Positions 43,764 through 56,702 are shown, counted from the first letter of the stretch. The stretch is 64,000 nucleotides of DNA from Cryptomeria japonica (GCF_030272615.1 NC_081406.1:164903521-164967520); one strand, 5' to 3'. The notes: generated from the letters alone by a model not told the origin. Made by a program: numbers and translations.

Positions 43764-45903
43764 TGTAGTACACCTTCTTGATCAAACTCTTTTTGGACTT
43801 ATGTTTGACTTCAGTTGATTGTTCAGTGGACACATTACTATTATATTTGATTCAAACTTTATGCGATGTTATTTCATTCTTTAACTTGATGTGTAGCATA
43901 TGATTTCATGCAGTATTTCATTACGTATGTTAAATGTGATTTTATGAATTACTGACATGGACTCACACATTTACTTTATATGTGCGATGTGTTATTCATA
44001 TGTTTCATGTTCGCAAGTGTATGGGATGCGAGGGGATGATTTCCTTCACTCACATTGGTGAGACATGAAACAGTTCTCCTTCATCGGTGTGAATGTCATG
44101 TCTGTCTATATAATTGTCTATTTGTACGTGTGGCTCGTTGATGCAGGAGATTGTAGGTACAAGTACCAGGTAGGCACAGGGTATCGAATCCACTTGGTTT
44201 CACAGGTTTGAGCATGCCTTAGTTGTCAAATGGGAGTGGAGGAGATAGTTGTTAGACCCTAACTTAACCCCCAGTTACACTCATGTGAGTGTTGTTAGTC
44301 GGTCATCTTTTCCATTTGACCGCTATGCGAGTCATAGTGCTTTGGTATTGTCATTTTGTGAGTCGTAGTTGGATCATTCCTCATTTTGCATGTTTTTCGT
44401 TTTCTTGAATAGTTATTAAATTGAGTGAATGATGCTATTTTTGTGCAGGTGTAATTAGTTATTTAACATGCCCTTGAGTTTATTGATTTAATTAAATAGA
44501 TGAAGATGCTAGATATAAATGGTTAAATTTGCATAATATATTATGTTATAGTTGTATTAAATTTTTGGAAAAAGAAATAAGTAAATGCTTGCTATTTAAA
44601 TTTTAAATGCTATGTTGAGTTAAAGTCTCGTGGCAAAAAGAAAATGAAAAAAATAAATGAAGGCATTTCCCTTTTTACCTTTTTATTTAGCTTTTGGATT
44701 TTATTTGTTAAAAAAAGAATTATTTCATGGAAAAAGGTAAATCAGATTTCTTTTACTTTTTAAATACTTTATTCTTATTGGTGGAGGAGACTTTTAACCT
44801 AGAAAGTTTAGGTTGAAAACATATTTTTCCATATATTCTTGGGAGTTCACGGGAAAAGGGAGGCATATTTTTTTATACAAAATTTGAAAATCCATTTGGA
44901 AGAAGTTTGGATTTGGAATTGGTATGCAGGGTTGGAACTCTTCCACAAATTTGCTTCTTGGATTGATTTGCAGGTTGGGTAGTTTTTTTCTTGTTTTGCA
45001 ATTAAAATTTGAATGTTTGAGCTTTCTTCCCGTGTGTGTTAAAATGTGAAATCTTATTGAAGATTCTTGTTGCAAGTTGGATTTGGAAAATAGAGTAGTT
45101 GCTATTGAATTTTATTGAATTCTAAATCAAATGTGTGTGTGTTGAAAGGAAATGGTTTAATTTTCTATTGGCTATGTGTTCTATGTCCTTGCAAAAAAAT
45201 AGTTGCTTGATTATTTCCTCTATTTTGTGTAGAAAAGAATACATTTGATTTTTTGTATGATTGCAAATATCTATTTGCCCAAGATTTGGGGTTTATGCTG
45301 GCAAAAATTGTTAATTTGCCTCTTGCATGATGCAAGGATTCTTCCTATGTGTGAAGAAATGGAGAAATAAATCAAATCCCCTCTTATCTCTTTAAAATTC
45401 TTTTGATTTTGCCTAAGATCTTTGTATATTTGGGTCTTCTATGCTTTGGTGTTTACCACAATCCCTTATTGAAGATTATTATTTCAAATTTTTAAATTCT
45501 GGCACTGTATGTTTTTACCCCTAAAAGCGTGCAAGGAATGGTTTTAAATTTTTAATTAAATTTCTAAATAAATAAATAAATTAAGCCCACATGGTAGGCT
45601 AGTCCCACCACGTGGGATGGTAGTGTTTGCTACCATGAGGTAGCAACACTACCCATGGTAGTGACTACTACAGGTCGATAGCAACACTACCGACGATAGT
45701 GCCTGCTACCGATCGGCAATAGCGCTACTAGTTGGTAGTGTCTGCTAGCTTCCGACAGCAACACTACCCGCGGGTAGGCTTAGGCCACTTCTTTGCTATT
45801 ATTTCCCCTTCGCGACATGTGAAAAGAAATAGTGTTATCTATTTAAATTAGTGTGATTAAATTTATATGTTAGTTTTATATTTTAGTTTATTAAATTTAT
45901 TTG

Positions 45904-45945
<42 letters not shown>

Positions 45946-47459
45946 GAATTTTATTATTTTGTTTGGAATATTGTATTGGAAATATATAGAATTGAATGAT
46001 GTATTAAATGTAGGGTATTTTATTTATTTTTTGATCAAGGAATTTGTAAGTGTTTATGATGCTAATATTCTTAAAGATTGTCTAAGTTTGGACTTAGTAA
46101 AAATTAGCTTTTTTTGTAAAAGGTTTATTTGGTCTTTATTTCTCGTCTATGTTTAGTTGTCCTATTGTGGTTTATTTTGTATCTCTTGACCAAGTGATGT
46201 ATGATGACCTCATTGTCTTAACCATGTAGTACTTATTCCTTATGGTTAACCAAGAGTTAGTATGTCTTTGTTTTTGGCCACCTATTTTTGGAAAATAGTG
46301 TTATGGCTATTGTTCTGCCATAGGGTCCTCGTAGACTGACCATGTTCATTTAGTGTCCTATGAGAGAGTGGCTTTCAAGTGGGGGCCGCACCTGAAGTGG
46401 TTGGCAGGATAACCTCTCGAAAGTCAGATAATAAGTGATAACCTAATAGTTAATTAGGGGGTGGTTAGTTTATAATATTATATAAGATATTGTACCCCAC
46501 GCATGGTTGAGTGCTCGTATAGGCTCAAGATGTAGTGGGAAGGTCTGGAATGGAAAACCGACCACCTTGTCTTCACGAAGGGTTGGTAGGGTCCACATGA
46601 GACTTATTCAGGAAAGGTTACCAAGATAACCGAGGATGGGGGCCTGGACCTATGGAGGCCTATCTAGGGTAACCATCATAAGCTATGCGATGATACCCTC
46701 TCTTTAGGGTCACTGGTGTATTGTGATGTTGGGTTCACCTGGAATATTGTGGAGTCATATTATACTATCATGGATTCATTTTGTTTTGTCATCCATGTCT
46801 TGCTTATGCTTGCTTGAGGGTCTTCTTCTATCTCCTAGCATGGTGGGGTGATTCCATTTTGGGATCACATGGTCGGGTGGTAGTGCCACTTCCCATCAGA
46901 TGTTCTTGTTCATGCCTTCATGCAAGGATTGGCTTTGTAGGTGTTCCAGTGGTTTGTGACTCATGCTCTATCCCATGTTGGAGATTATTGTTCTTTGCAG
47001 ACCTATGTGGTCAATTATATCAATGAATTTATGTAACCTTGTATTTGGAAAAGATGTAAACTTTATATGTATTATTGGAATCCATGTATTTTATGATCAA
47101 TGTAATCCTAAGTTTTGAATGTTATATTATCAGTTATCCTTATGATTCATCCAAATGCTTTATTGAAGAGAAAATTATATTATATATTTTCAATAGTTCA
47201 TTGGTGTAATCTGTTATTGTGTATGGCTTATTTTGTTCTATGAGTAATTGATGGTTATTTGGATTAATCTTAATTATGGAATTTAATATTTCATTTATTT
47301 ATTCATTGGTAACCCTTTAGGAATTCTTGTATTAGTCTTCCACTTGTGTTATTATTGTGCAATTTAGTAATTAATGCACTTAATGTGATTTATAATTAAA
47401 AAAAAAAAATCACGCTTAGTTGTTGGTTTTTCCTTTGGGGTTCCTGGCGAGGCATTACA
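43764..47459 (+). mobile_element. Element F left LTR (3.7 kb)
   Basis: TGTAGTACACC to GGCATTACA, immediately followed by TT and the primer site. It contains an (AT)n tract at 45906-45941 where the right LTR has about 115 more bases of non-repeat sequence. It also carries a GGTAGTG motif cluster and a GC-richer block near 46780-47030. The open frame there recurs in the right LTR but has no domain. Confidence 0.93.
45618..45775. repeat. GGTAGTG/CACTACC inverted-motif cluster, left LTR of F
   Basis: Repeated GGTAGTGTYTGCTACC and its inverse GGTAGCAACACTACC every 15-30 bases, starting just after CCCACCACGTGGGA, itself a 14-bp palindromic block. The copy in the right LTR is at 56542-56702. Confidence 0.8.
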
Positions 47460-47461
47460 TT

Positions 47462-47473
47462 TGGTATCAGAGC
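47462..47473 (+). other. Element F primer binding site
   Basis: TGGTATCAGAGC, the tRNA-iMet site, two bases after the LTR end. Confidence 0.93.
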
Positions 47474-47901
47474 CCATGTTTCAACACTAGGTACTTTGGT
47501 TTTGTAGTGAGCCCATTCAGCTTGACCTTTTATTTTGGTCTTATTGGTTGTGTTTCCCTTGTTATTATCCTTGCCATAGATCTGAACCATTCTCTCTTGT
47601 GCAATGTTAGGTCATGGATAGGAGAGCCAAGGGTAGTGGCCATGTTGGTGGCCATAATAGAGGCAGAGGAGGGGGACGGGGTCGAGGTTCTGACCACCAT
47701 AGTCCTTCGCCACCCACCACTCATGTGAGTGTGGATCTAGATCAATCTATTCATCAGGATGAGCAGCATGAAGGAGAGTAGGTTCCCAAAAGGGAAGAGT
47801 TGAGGCAGATGTTCCAGGAGGTGCTAGCTATACTAGGCCCCATACTTGAGCTTGATCAGCCCATCCATTCTTATGTTGGGGAGTCACATCAGCAGATTCT
47901 G

Positions 47902-47907
<6 letters not shown>

Positions 47908-47939
<32 letters not shown>
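47908..47939. repeat. (GA)n microsatellite inside element F gag
   Basis: About 16 GA dinucleotides. In the gag frame they read as alternating Arg and Glu, an expansion inside a decayed coding sequence. Confidence 0.9.
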
Positions 47940-47944
<5 letters not shown>

Positions 47945-48552
47945 TCCCAGAAGGAGAGAGGTCCCAATAGACCAAGACTCAGCTACCATGGGACATATGA
48001 GGGGCTTGATGAGGTCTCATCCTCCTTTCTTTGACGGTAAAGGTACCGGTCTCGAGGTACAGATCTGGTTGATTAGTCTAGATCAGTGTTTTTCCATGTA
48101 TCTGTATGGAAACAACACTAGGTGAGATGCACCATCATGTGTCTCGAGATTTTTGCATCTATCTAGTGGCGGTTAGAGAAGGAGAGGATTAGTGTGAGCA
48201 TTAGTACCATATCATGGGAGATTTTTCTGGAGAGATTCAGGGCATGATTTCTATCACCTCAGTGGTGAGAGTCACGCGCAGATGAGTTCTATGTTGTGCG
48301 CCAGTTTGGTATGTCAGTAGATCAGTTTGAGCACATGTTCTATGAGCTCAAATAGTATGCCCGTATTGGCAATGATGAGGCGATGCTAGTTTACCACTTC
48401 TTGAGGGCTCTAAATGACCTCATTAGTGGAGGAGTGAGAGTGTTTGAGCCTGCTTCAGTAGAGGTAGTCATGGCGAAAGCCAAGCTAGTGGAGTAGAACC
48501 TTAGCAGTGATCATGACAGTCAGTCTGGAGTGCAGATCGGGAGTGTACCTTT

Positions 48553-49976
48553 TGATGAATAATGATGAACAATAAATACACTAATCAGTACTGGGAGGGG
48601 GGGTGAATTAGTACAAACACAAATTTTCTTAACAACTTATCAAATTAAGACAATACCAACTGGTTGTCTTCATCACTTAACTTAACCATGGCAATACTGG
48701 TTAAACACAGTAAGACTTTAGACAACATAAACCGATAAGTCTGATCACTTCAAATTCATTCAATACTTGATAACAACTTTACCCATAAACATATGCACGT
48801 GGTATACCAGTAATACCATAACCCATTAGCTCTACATGCATAATCACTCAAACAAAGAATACTTAATCATCACATGAAAAATGCATAGCTCATGACACAT
48901 CGATTTTTCACGTGGAAACCCAAATGGGAAAAACCACGGTGGGGATAAATACCCACAAGCTTATTTTGAACTCTTTTGAAGCTCTCTTTGTTAGGAGCCT
49001 AGTCTGGTTAAAGAATTTATAATAAGGTTTTGTTAAGAACCAGTCCAGTTAAAGATCACCCGGTTAAGGGATGGCTATATACCCAGTTAAAGGTTGAAAC
49101 CCTGTTAAAGGTTACCTCACTAGAGGATTTGAAGAACTCAATGATCTTGAGTCACCCAGTTAAAGGATTTATAATAAGCCTATTAAAGCTACCTAGTAAA
49201 AGGATTTTCCAACTATTGAAATGGTTAGAAGATAACAGGTCAAACTTCGATCTCATAACAACACTACATGCCAAGGCAGATCCTTTTCATTTCCTCTCTT
49301 TTGCAATCACACTCTGTAGTTTTCCTCTTACTGATCTAGCAAGTATCTCATCACTCGGATACACACACAACATTTTCCAAAACAAACAACAACTAACATC
49401 ATCGACCTTATAGACAACAATTAGGTTGGTAGCATAAACCCTAAACCTTAAGCATGTAGGTTTACAATACAAGAGGTCCAATCCTGACCGTCCAAACACT
49501 TTACATAGAGAAATACAATCTCAAATAGATCACAAGACAATTTGCATCATTCATTCTTCACCATATATGGGAGTCAGTAACCCATCATGCTCTCTTCTCA
49601 TACTGCCAAGAAGAATGATCATTCTCGAGGTAGACATTTAATGCAATTGATCTTCACATGCAAGATCCTCAAGGAAATCCTTCATGCGCACAAAACTTAC
49701 ATGGCACCTCAATCTCATTCTCATCTCTTAGCTAGCTCATCATAGGATGTCTTTGGTTGCATCGTACAAGATGGATTGCCAAACCGGAAACCCTAGAGCT
49801 GAGACTACCAACCAGTAGTCACACTTAGTGAAACCCCGACACCGGTTCACTACATATCTTCATACCGGTTCACCATCTTCTTCCAATCTGCATACCGGTT
49901 CACTTACACTTATTGACATCAATGACAACATAAATTATTATAATGTCGATTCATCATATTATAACAATATCCAACA
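48553..49976 (-). mobile_element. Solo copia LTR in element F gag
   Basis: 1424 bp, flanked by perfect CCTTT duplications (48548-48552, 49977-49981). On the minus strand it starts TGTTGGATATTG and ends TTCATCA, with TTGTCATTGATGTCAATAAG near the start, CCGTGGTTTTTCCC in the body, and a C-run before CCCAGTACTGA near the end. These match the LTRs at 498-1349 and 4386-5917. No internal region is left. Confidence 0.92.
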
Positions 49977-50359
49977 CCTTTTAGTGGGTCCAGAGTTAGA
50001 GGGAATTAGTCCCAGACTGTTGCACCTTTTAGGGTTTCTCAGGCACCCGCTAAGGGTGGGCAGCAACAACAGCAATAGAGTTTTCAGCTGAGGCCAAAAT
50101 AGTTTCAAGGCCAGCAAGGTGGCAACTCTCAACATAAGAAGAATAGGAACTGGCGGAGGAGTAGGGAGAGTTTCCCAAGGCAGTCCTCTTAGGGTGCATC
50201 AAAGGCCCCTAGTAGGGGAAGCTTCCAGTAGTCTAGTGGACTGTCTGGATGTAGAGGACCTGGTAGGGGAGCTTGCCTCTCCTATGGTCAATTTGGCAAC
50301 ATAAAAGCCCAGTTCCCTCAGTGTTCTCACTAGACGGGTAGTCAGAGGCCAGCAACATC

Positions 50360-50923
50360 AGAGCAGATAGTGGGGGATGTAGGTAGAGCCCATAGAGTAT
50401 TTGTAGTGGTTCATGACTGTCAGGCTAAGCATCAGGGTACAATGATTGAGGCTACAGGTGTGTTGTGTGGTATTCCTATCGCTATACTTTTTGACTCCAG
50501 TCTTTCAAATTCTTTCATTTCTTCACCCATTGTGGAGCAATGCGGGGTTGCGTCTGCTAAGCAGGTGGATAGGTGGCAAGTAGAGTTGGCTACCAGCGTG
50601 TGTGTGTTATAGATTCCTTCGTTCTCAGTTGTGAGTTGGACCTAGGACCCTTTGTTAGTTCAATTGACCTTCGAGTCATTCCTTTGGTGTCTTATGGAGT
50701 TGTGTTGGGGATGGATTGGCTATCATCTCACAATTCTCATGTAGACTATCATCAAAAGATAGTAGAGTGTTTAGATGATCATGGTAGGAAAGTGGAGATC
50801 GTTGGAGTTCAGAGATTGATATCCTTACGTATGATTTCCACTATGCAACTTAAGAGGTGTATACATCAAGGCTGTCATATTTTTGTAGTTTCTCTTCAGG
50901 ATGTGGATGAGGAAGAGAGTTGA
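50360..50923 (+). pseudogene. Element F aspartic protease
   Basis: Contains GTMIEATGVLCGIPIAILFD, then SSLSNSFISSPIVEQCG. The catalytic D-S-G is D-S-S here, so activity is lost. After a frameshift: DLRVIPLVSYGVVLGMDWLS, the typical flap-to-C-terminal part, and VDYHQKIVECLDDHGRKVEI. It matches the gypsy protease of Tekay-type elements. Confidence 0.85.
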
Positions 50924-50984
50924 GAAATTTCTCTTGATGGTCACCCTATTCTTTGAGAGTATGCTGATGTCTTTCCTCTGGATA

Positions 50985-51720
50985 TTATTGGTATGCCTCC
51001 GAAACGGGACATATACTTTCGCATTGACTTGGTTCCTAGTGCGGAACCTATTTTGAGAGCTCCATATCAGATGACTGCTCAGGAGTTGAGTGAGTTGAAG
51101 TTGTAGATGGAGGAATTGTTGGCCAAGGGGTTAATTCATCCTAGTGTTTCTCCTTGTGGTGCGCCTGTTATCTTCGTTAAGAAGAAGGATGGTTCTCTTC
51201 GGTTGTGCATTGATTACCGACAACTAAATAAGGTAACCATCAGGAATCGATATCCATTGCCTCGTATAGATGATCTTTTTGATCAAGTAAGGGAGCCAAG
51301 GTGTTCTCTAAGATAGATCTGAAATATGGGTATAACCAGTTGCACATTCATGATGGCAACATTCATAGAACAATATTTCATACTCATTATGGTCACTATG
51401 AGTTCACAGTGGTTCCATTTGGGTTGATGAATGTGCCTTCAGTTTTCATGAGCCTCATGAATGGGGTTTTCTGCACATACCTTGAACATTTTGTCCTTGT
51501 ATTCTTGGATGAAATATTGATTTATTCTAGATCTATGGAAGAGCATGAGGGCCACTTGCAACAGGTATTGTAGTGCTTGAGGGAGAATCAGCTTTATGCG
51601 AACCTGGCGAAGTTTGATTTCTTCCAGTCAGAGGTGAACTATCTTGATCATATAGTTTTGGGAGGTGTATTCATGGATCCTTCTAAGATCTAATCCATTG
51701 TAGATTGTCCAATGTCGACC
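50985..51720 (+). pseudogene. Element F reverse transcriptase
   Basis: Reads [90 protein letters not shown] and [19 protein letters not shown]. The second catalytic Asp of the F-L-D-D motif is Glu. One frameshift lies at about 51290 and stops occur at about 51104 and 51571. The motif set is clearly Ty3/gypsy. Confidence 0.92.
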
Positions 51721-52290
51721 TATGTTTTAGAGGTTTGAATTTTTATGGGTTTGGTCGAATATTACTGTCGCTTTGTTTAGAGTTTTTCCTGGATAGGTCA
51801 CCCAATTACTTCTCTTAAGAGGAAAGGGAAGAAGTTTATTTGGTCAAAGAAGTGTGAGTCATCTTTTCATACCTTGAAGGAACTCCTTGTTATTGCTCTG
51901 ATTTTGGCAATTCTTGATCCATCCAGAGATTTTATGGTATGCATGGATGCCTGTTTAGAAGGTATAGGTGCAGTGCTTATGCAGGATGGACGTGTGGTTG
52001 CCTATGAGTCTCACAAACTCAAGGACCACGAGCTGAATTATCTAGTTCATGATTTGGAGTTGGTAGTTGTAGTGAATGTGTTGGCTAGATGGGGACATTT
52101 TCTGTTGGGGCATCGGTTTGAGCTGCATAGTGATCACCGTAGTTTGCAGTATATTTTCACGCAGCCGAACTTGAATGCTCAATAGTGAAGATGGATGGAA
52201 TTCCTTTGCAAGAATAATTTTGAGGTTAGATATATTCATAGGAAAGAGAATGTAGTGGCAGATGCTTTGAATCATAGGTGACATGAGGTT
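51721..52290 (+). pseudogene. Element F RNase H
   Basis: Reads [80 protein letters not shown] and, past a stop, VVADALNHR. The catalytic acidic residues are present. Confidence 0.9.
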
Positions 52291-52479
52291 GCAGCATTGT
52301 TCCTTGGAGTGGACTTGAGAGAGAGAATACTTGGAGTTCTCCCTCAGAACACCTGGTATCACGATGTTAGAGTCGTGATGGAGTCAGGAAGGCCATTAGA
52401 GGGTAGATATTCTAGATATAATCTTGAGGCAAATGGTCTTCTTTAAAATCTTGGACGGATCTATTTACCTCCTTTCGAG

Positions 52480-53345
52480 GGTCTTCTCATTTTGATCATG
52501 ATTGAGGCCCATCATGCCCCTTATTCCGCACACCCTGGTGTCAAGAATATGCACACGGATCTTAGACAAGTATATCATTGGGCTACTATGAAATATGACA
52601 TTGCTGATTTTGTGTCAAAGTATTTAGAATGTCAGCAGATGAAGGTAGAGCATTAGCACCCTATAGGGCTTTTACAGCCTAATTTGATACCGGATTGGAA
52701 ATGCGATATCATTTCCATGGATTTCATAGTGGGGTTGCCTGTTGCTTCACATCATCATGATGCCATCATGGTCATTGTAGATAGATTGACCAAAGTTGCT
52801 CATTTTATTCCTATTCGATCTTCTTATACAACAACAGTGGTGGCACAAGTTTTCTTGGAAGATGTGGTGACGTTGCATGGGATTCAAAAGTGGATCATTC
52901 TAATAGAGATCTTGTCTTTACTTTAGCATTGTGGACCTCACTTCAGCATGCTTTGGGGACCCAGTTGAACTTCAATTCAACTTATCACCCAGAGACCAAC
53001 GGTCAGACTGAGCGTGTGAATCAGGTCTTGGAGGACATGCTTCGCATGTATGTTATGGACCAACAGTCGCACTGGGAGGAATATCTTTTCCTTATGGAGT
53101 TTTCTTATAATAATGGATATCACATCTCTATAGGCATGTCTCCCTTCTAGGCATTGTATGGTCATCCTTGCCGCACTCCTTTGAGTTGGGATCAGTTAAA
53201 GGATAGGGTGCGTTTAGGACCAGATATGTTTTAAGAGATGGAGCAGCAGGTTGAGCATATGCATGGGCATTTGGTTGTTTCTCAGGATAGATAGAAGAAG
53301 TATGTCAGTGCTCATAGAGTAGATCGTCAGTTTTCAGTTGGCGAC
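52480..53345 (+). pseudogene. Element F integrase
   Basis: The zinc-binding N-terminus survives in part: IEAHHAPYSAHPG, then YLECQQMK with one Cys replaced by Tyr. Core: SMDFIVGLPVASHHHDAI (Asp), SNRDLVFT in a shifted frame (the second catalytic Asp is Asn) and TYHPETNGQTERVNQVLED (Glu). Then YNNGYHISIGMSPF. Inactive by both frameshift and substitution. Confidence 0.9.
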
Positions 53346-53748
53346 TGTGTGTTCTTGAGAGTGCATATGTGGAAGAGTTTGATCCGTTATGGAAAGGGTT
53401 CTAAGTTGGTGCCTCATTTTCTTGGATCTTTTGAGATCCTTGAAAGGATAGGACCTGTTGCCTATCGTCTTTCCTTGCCACCGAGTCTATCCCACATCCA
53501 TGATTTCTTTCATGTTTTAGTTCTTCAACCTTATGATCATGATGTGACTCATGTTCTTTATTGGAACACTTTGTAGGTCGAGGACGGGAAGCTTTCCATG
53601 GAGCCCGTGCGCATTCTTCAGCATTGGGATTTGACCCTAAGGGGTCATACTATCGACCAAGTAAGGGTCCTATGGGATCCAAATGATGAGACCTTGGTGA
53701 CATGGGAGGATGAAGCAAAGATGAGAGAGATCTATTCTTATCTATCTT
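53346..53748 (+). pseudogene. Element F integrase tail and chromodomain-like end
   Basis: Reads VFLRVHMWKSLIRYGKGSKL, PHFLGSFEILERIGPVAYRL and LPPSLSHIHDFFHVLVLQPY (GPY/F module). After a stop come EPVRILQHWDLTLRGHTIDQ and VRVLWDPNDETLVTWEDEAK, a group-II-like chromodomain typical of Tekay/Del elements. It ends about 53748, just before the polypurine tract. Confidence 0.85.
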
Positions 53749-53767
53749 AGGCTTCTAGGAGTAAGCC

Positions 53768-53785
53768 TAGTTTTGGGGGTGATAA
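53768..53785 (+). other. Element F polypurine tract
   Basis: TAGTTTTGGGGGTGATAA directly precedes the right LTR start TGTAGTACCCC. Confidence 0.8.
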
Positions 53786-53886
53786 TGTAGTACCCCTTCT
53801 CGATTAGAGTCTTTTTGGACTTATGTTTGACTTTAGTTGACTATCCAGTGGATACATTATTGTTATATTTGATTCAGACTTTATGC

Positions 53887-54780
53887 TGTTGGGAAAAATG
53901 GTGTCTCAACCTTGCATTTATGCGAGGTTACTATTTATAGTAAGTTTTCATTTGAGCACGAAATGGTGCGAAACTCTCCCTGAAGCTTCTGGTTGGCTAG
54001 ATAAGCATTCCGGTAAAGTTGCGTCGCAAGGTCACAACTAGTTTTGAAGATATTAAAGTTTTCGTCTTGGAGGGGTGCAATAAAATGTTTAAACTTAATT
54101 TTGGGGAATTTAGAGGCTCCAAAACGCCCTGAAAAGTGGCCATAACCGGCAAAGTGGGTTATGAGGTGATAGAGCACTTCGCGAGCTTTTCGACGCTTCA
54201 AACGGTTTGTCAATCGGACACCCGGTTCTCAAGTTATGGCCTCCGGAAGTTTGTACTCTTGAAATAGGAAAAATAATTTGTATCGGATACATAAATGAGC
54301 TGTAAAAGGGACCGACACGTGTTGATGTGTGCTTTAACATGTCATAGGGCATCTAGAAGGGAGATAAGGTCGGCTACACCTTATTGGGTGGTTTTAGCCC
54401 ATGGTTTTGTAATACCATTTGACGGTTTCTTGTATTGTATCTCCTATTTATGAGGTGTGTGAGATAGAGGTTGGGTGTAAGAGTCTTATGGCTATTGAGT
54501 TGCCTCTGAATCTCTGTTTAGTGCTACTCCTGCGAAGAGCTTGCTCTGCAAGTATGTTGTAATCTATTTTTGATTGCTGAATAAAATATTGAGCTACTTT
54601 TGGAGGGTGGGGTTTTTCTCCCGAAAGGGTTTTCCCCACGTAAATCATTGTGTTGTGGTATGAATGTTATTATATCTATTTCTATTTTCTATAACTGTTG
54701 TAATGATCTGAAAAAGTTTTGCATTACCCTCCTCTCAAGGTTAGTGTAGGAAGTTGTTTCCGCTACTTAACTTCCTTACA
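53887..54780 (+). mobile_element. Solo copia-type LTR in element F right LTR
   Basis: 894 bp, TGTTGGGAAAAATGG to CTTCCTTACA, flanked by perfect TATGC duplications (53882-53886, 54781-54785). The left LTR of F shows the empty site (TTTATGCGATG). The 3' part has GGGGTTTTTCTCCCGAAAGG and TTTTCCCCACGTAAATC, a common plant copia LTR signature that gives plus orientation. Short minus-strand frames inside are not genes. Confidence 0.93.
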
Positions 54781-56541
54781 TATGCAATGTTATTTCATGC
54801 TTTAACTTGATGTGTAGCGTATGCTTTCAAGTAGTATTTCATTACTTATGTTAAATGTGATTTTATGGATAACTGACATGGACTCACACATTTACTTTAT
54901 ATGTGTAATGTGTTATTATATGTTTTGTGTTTGCAAGTGTATGGGATGCGAGGGGATGATTTTCCTTCACTCACTCCGATGAGACAAGGAACGCCATGAT
55001 TATCCTTCAGTGATGTGTGTGTCATCTTTGTTTATATAATTGTCTATTTGTATGTGTGATTCATTGATGTAGGACATTGCAGGTAGAAGTACTGGGTAGG
55101 TACGGGGTATTGACTCCACCTCATTTCACAAGTCTGAGCGTGCCTTATTTGTCCAATGTGAGTGGAGGAGATAGTTGTTAAACCCTAACTTGATCCACAG
55201 TTACACTCATGTGAGTGTTGTCAGTCAATCATCTTTTCTGTTTGACTGGTATGCGAGTCATAGTGCTTTGGTATTGGCATTTTGTGAGTCGTCATTTGAT
55301 CATTCCTCATTTTGCGTGTTTCTGATTTCTTGAATAGTTATTAAATTGAGTGAATGATGCTATTTTTGTGTTTGCGTAATTAGTTATTGAATATGCCCTT
55401 GAGTTTATTAATTTAATTAAATAGATGAAGTTGCTAGATTTAAATGGTTAAATTTGCATAATATATTGTGTTATAGTTGTATTAAATTTTGGGAAAAAGA
55501 ATTAAGTAAATGCTTGCTATTTAAATTTTAAATGCTATGTTGAGTTAAAGTCTCATGGGAAAAACAAAATGAAAAAAATAAATGAAGGCATTTCCCTTTT
55601 TACCTTTTTATTTAGCTTTTGGATTTTATTTGTTAAAAAAAGAATTATTTCATGGAAAAAGGTAAATCAGATTTCTTTTGCTTTTTAAATAGTTTATTCT
55701 TATTGGTGGAGGAAACTTTTAACCTAGAAAGTTTAGGTTGAAAACATGTTTATCTATATATTCCTAGGAGTACATGGGAAAAGGGAGGTAGATTTTTTAA
55801 TACAAAATTTGGAAATCCATTTGGAAGGAGTTTGGATTTGGAATTGGTATGCAGGGTTGGAACTCTTCCACAAATTTGCTTCCCGGATTGCTTTGTAGGC
55901 TGGGTAGTTTCCTTCTTGTTTTGCAATTAAAATTTGAATGCTATAGCTTTCTTCCTGCGTTTGTGTTAAATTGTGAAATCTTATTGAAGATTCTTGTTGG
56001 AAATTGGATTTGGAAAATAGAGTAGTTTCTATTGAATTTTATTGAATTCTAAATCAAATGTGTGCATGTTGAAAGGAAATGGTTCAATTTTCTATTGGTT
56101 GTGTGTTCTATGTCCTTGCAAAAATTTAGTTGCTTGATTATTTCCTCTATTTTGTGTAGAAAGGAATAGATTTGGTTTTTTGTATCATTGCAAGTATCTA
56201 TTTGCCCAAGATTTGGGGTTTATGCTGGCAAAAATTGTTAATTTGCCTCTTGCATGATGCAAGGATTCTTCCTATGTGTGAAGAAATGGAGAAATAAATC
56301 AAATCACGTCTTATCTCTTTAAAATTCTTTTGATTTTGCCCAAGATCTTTATATATTTGGGTCTTCTATGCTTTAGTGTTTACCAGAATTCCTTATTGAA
56401 GATTATCATTTCAAATTTTTAAATTCTAGCACTGTATGATTTTACCCTTGAAAGCGTGCAGGGAATGGTTTTAAATTTTTAATTAAATTTCAAATAAATA
56501 AATAAATTAAGCCCACATGGTGGGCTAGTCCCACCACGTGG

Positions 56542-56702
56542 GACGGTAGTGTCTCCTACCACGAGGTAGTAACACTACCCACAGTAGTGACTACTACTAG
56601 TCAGTAGCAACACTACCGGCGGTAGTACCTGCTACTGATCGGCAGCACCGCTACTGGTTGCTAGTGTCTGCTACCTTTCGGCAGGAGCACTACCTGGGGG
56701 TA
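56542..56702. repeat. GGTAGTG/CACTACC inverted-motif cluster, right LTR of F
   Basis: Counterpart of 45618-45775 with many substitutions but the same alternation of GGTAGTG(T/A)C and CACTACC words. Confidence 0.8.

Larger units (their letters stand above)
47614..50340 (+). pseudogene. Element F gag (interrupted by a solo LTR)
   Basis: Starts MDRRAKGSGHVGG with a Gly/Arg-rich run, then VDLDQSIHQDEQHEGE before a stop. A (GA)n expansion at 47908-47939 encodes Arg-Glu repeats. The capsid domain follows in frame pieces: HPPFFDGKGTGLEVQIWL, FYVVRQFGMSVDQFEHMFYE and GNDEAMLVYHFLRALNDL. At 48552 it is broken by the solo LTR and resumes at about 49982. The later part is Gln/Arg-rich and contains a decayed CCHC knuckle near 50275-50335. 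Several stops. Confidence 0.82.

Noticed and set aside
46781-47026. 81-codon frame in the left F LTR, repeated at 57823-58089
   Set aside because: Present in both copies only because LTRs are duplicates; the right copy has a different length and there is no recognisable domain.
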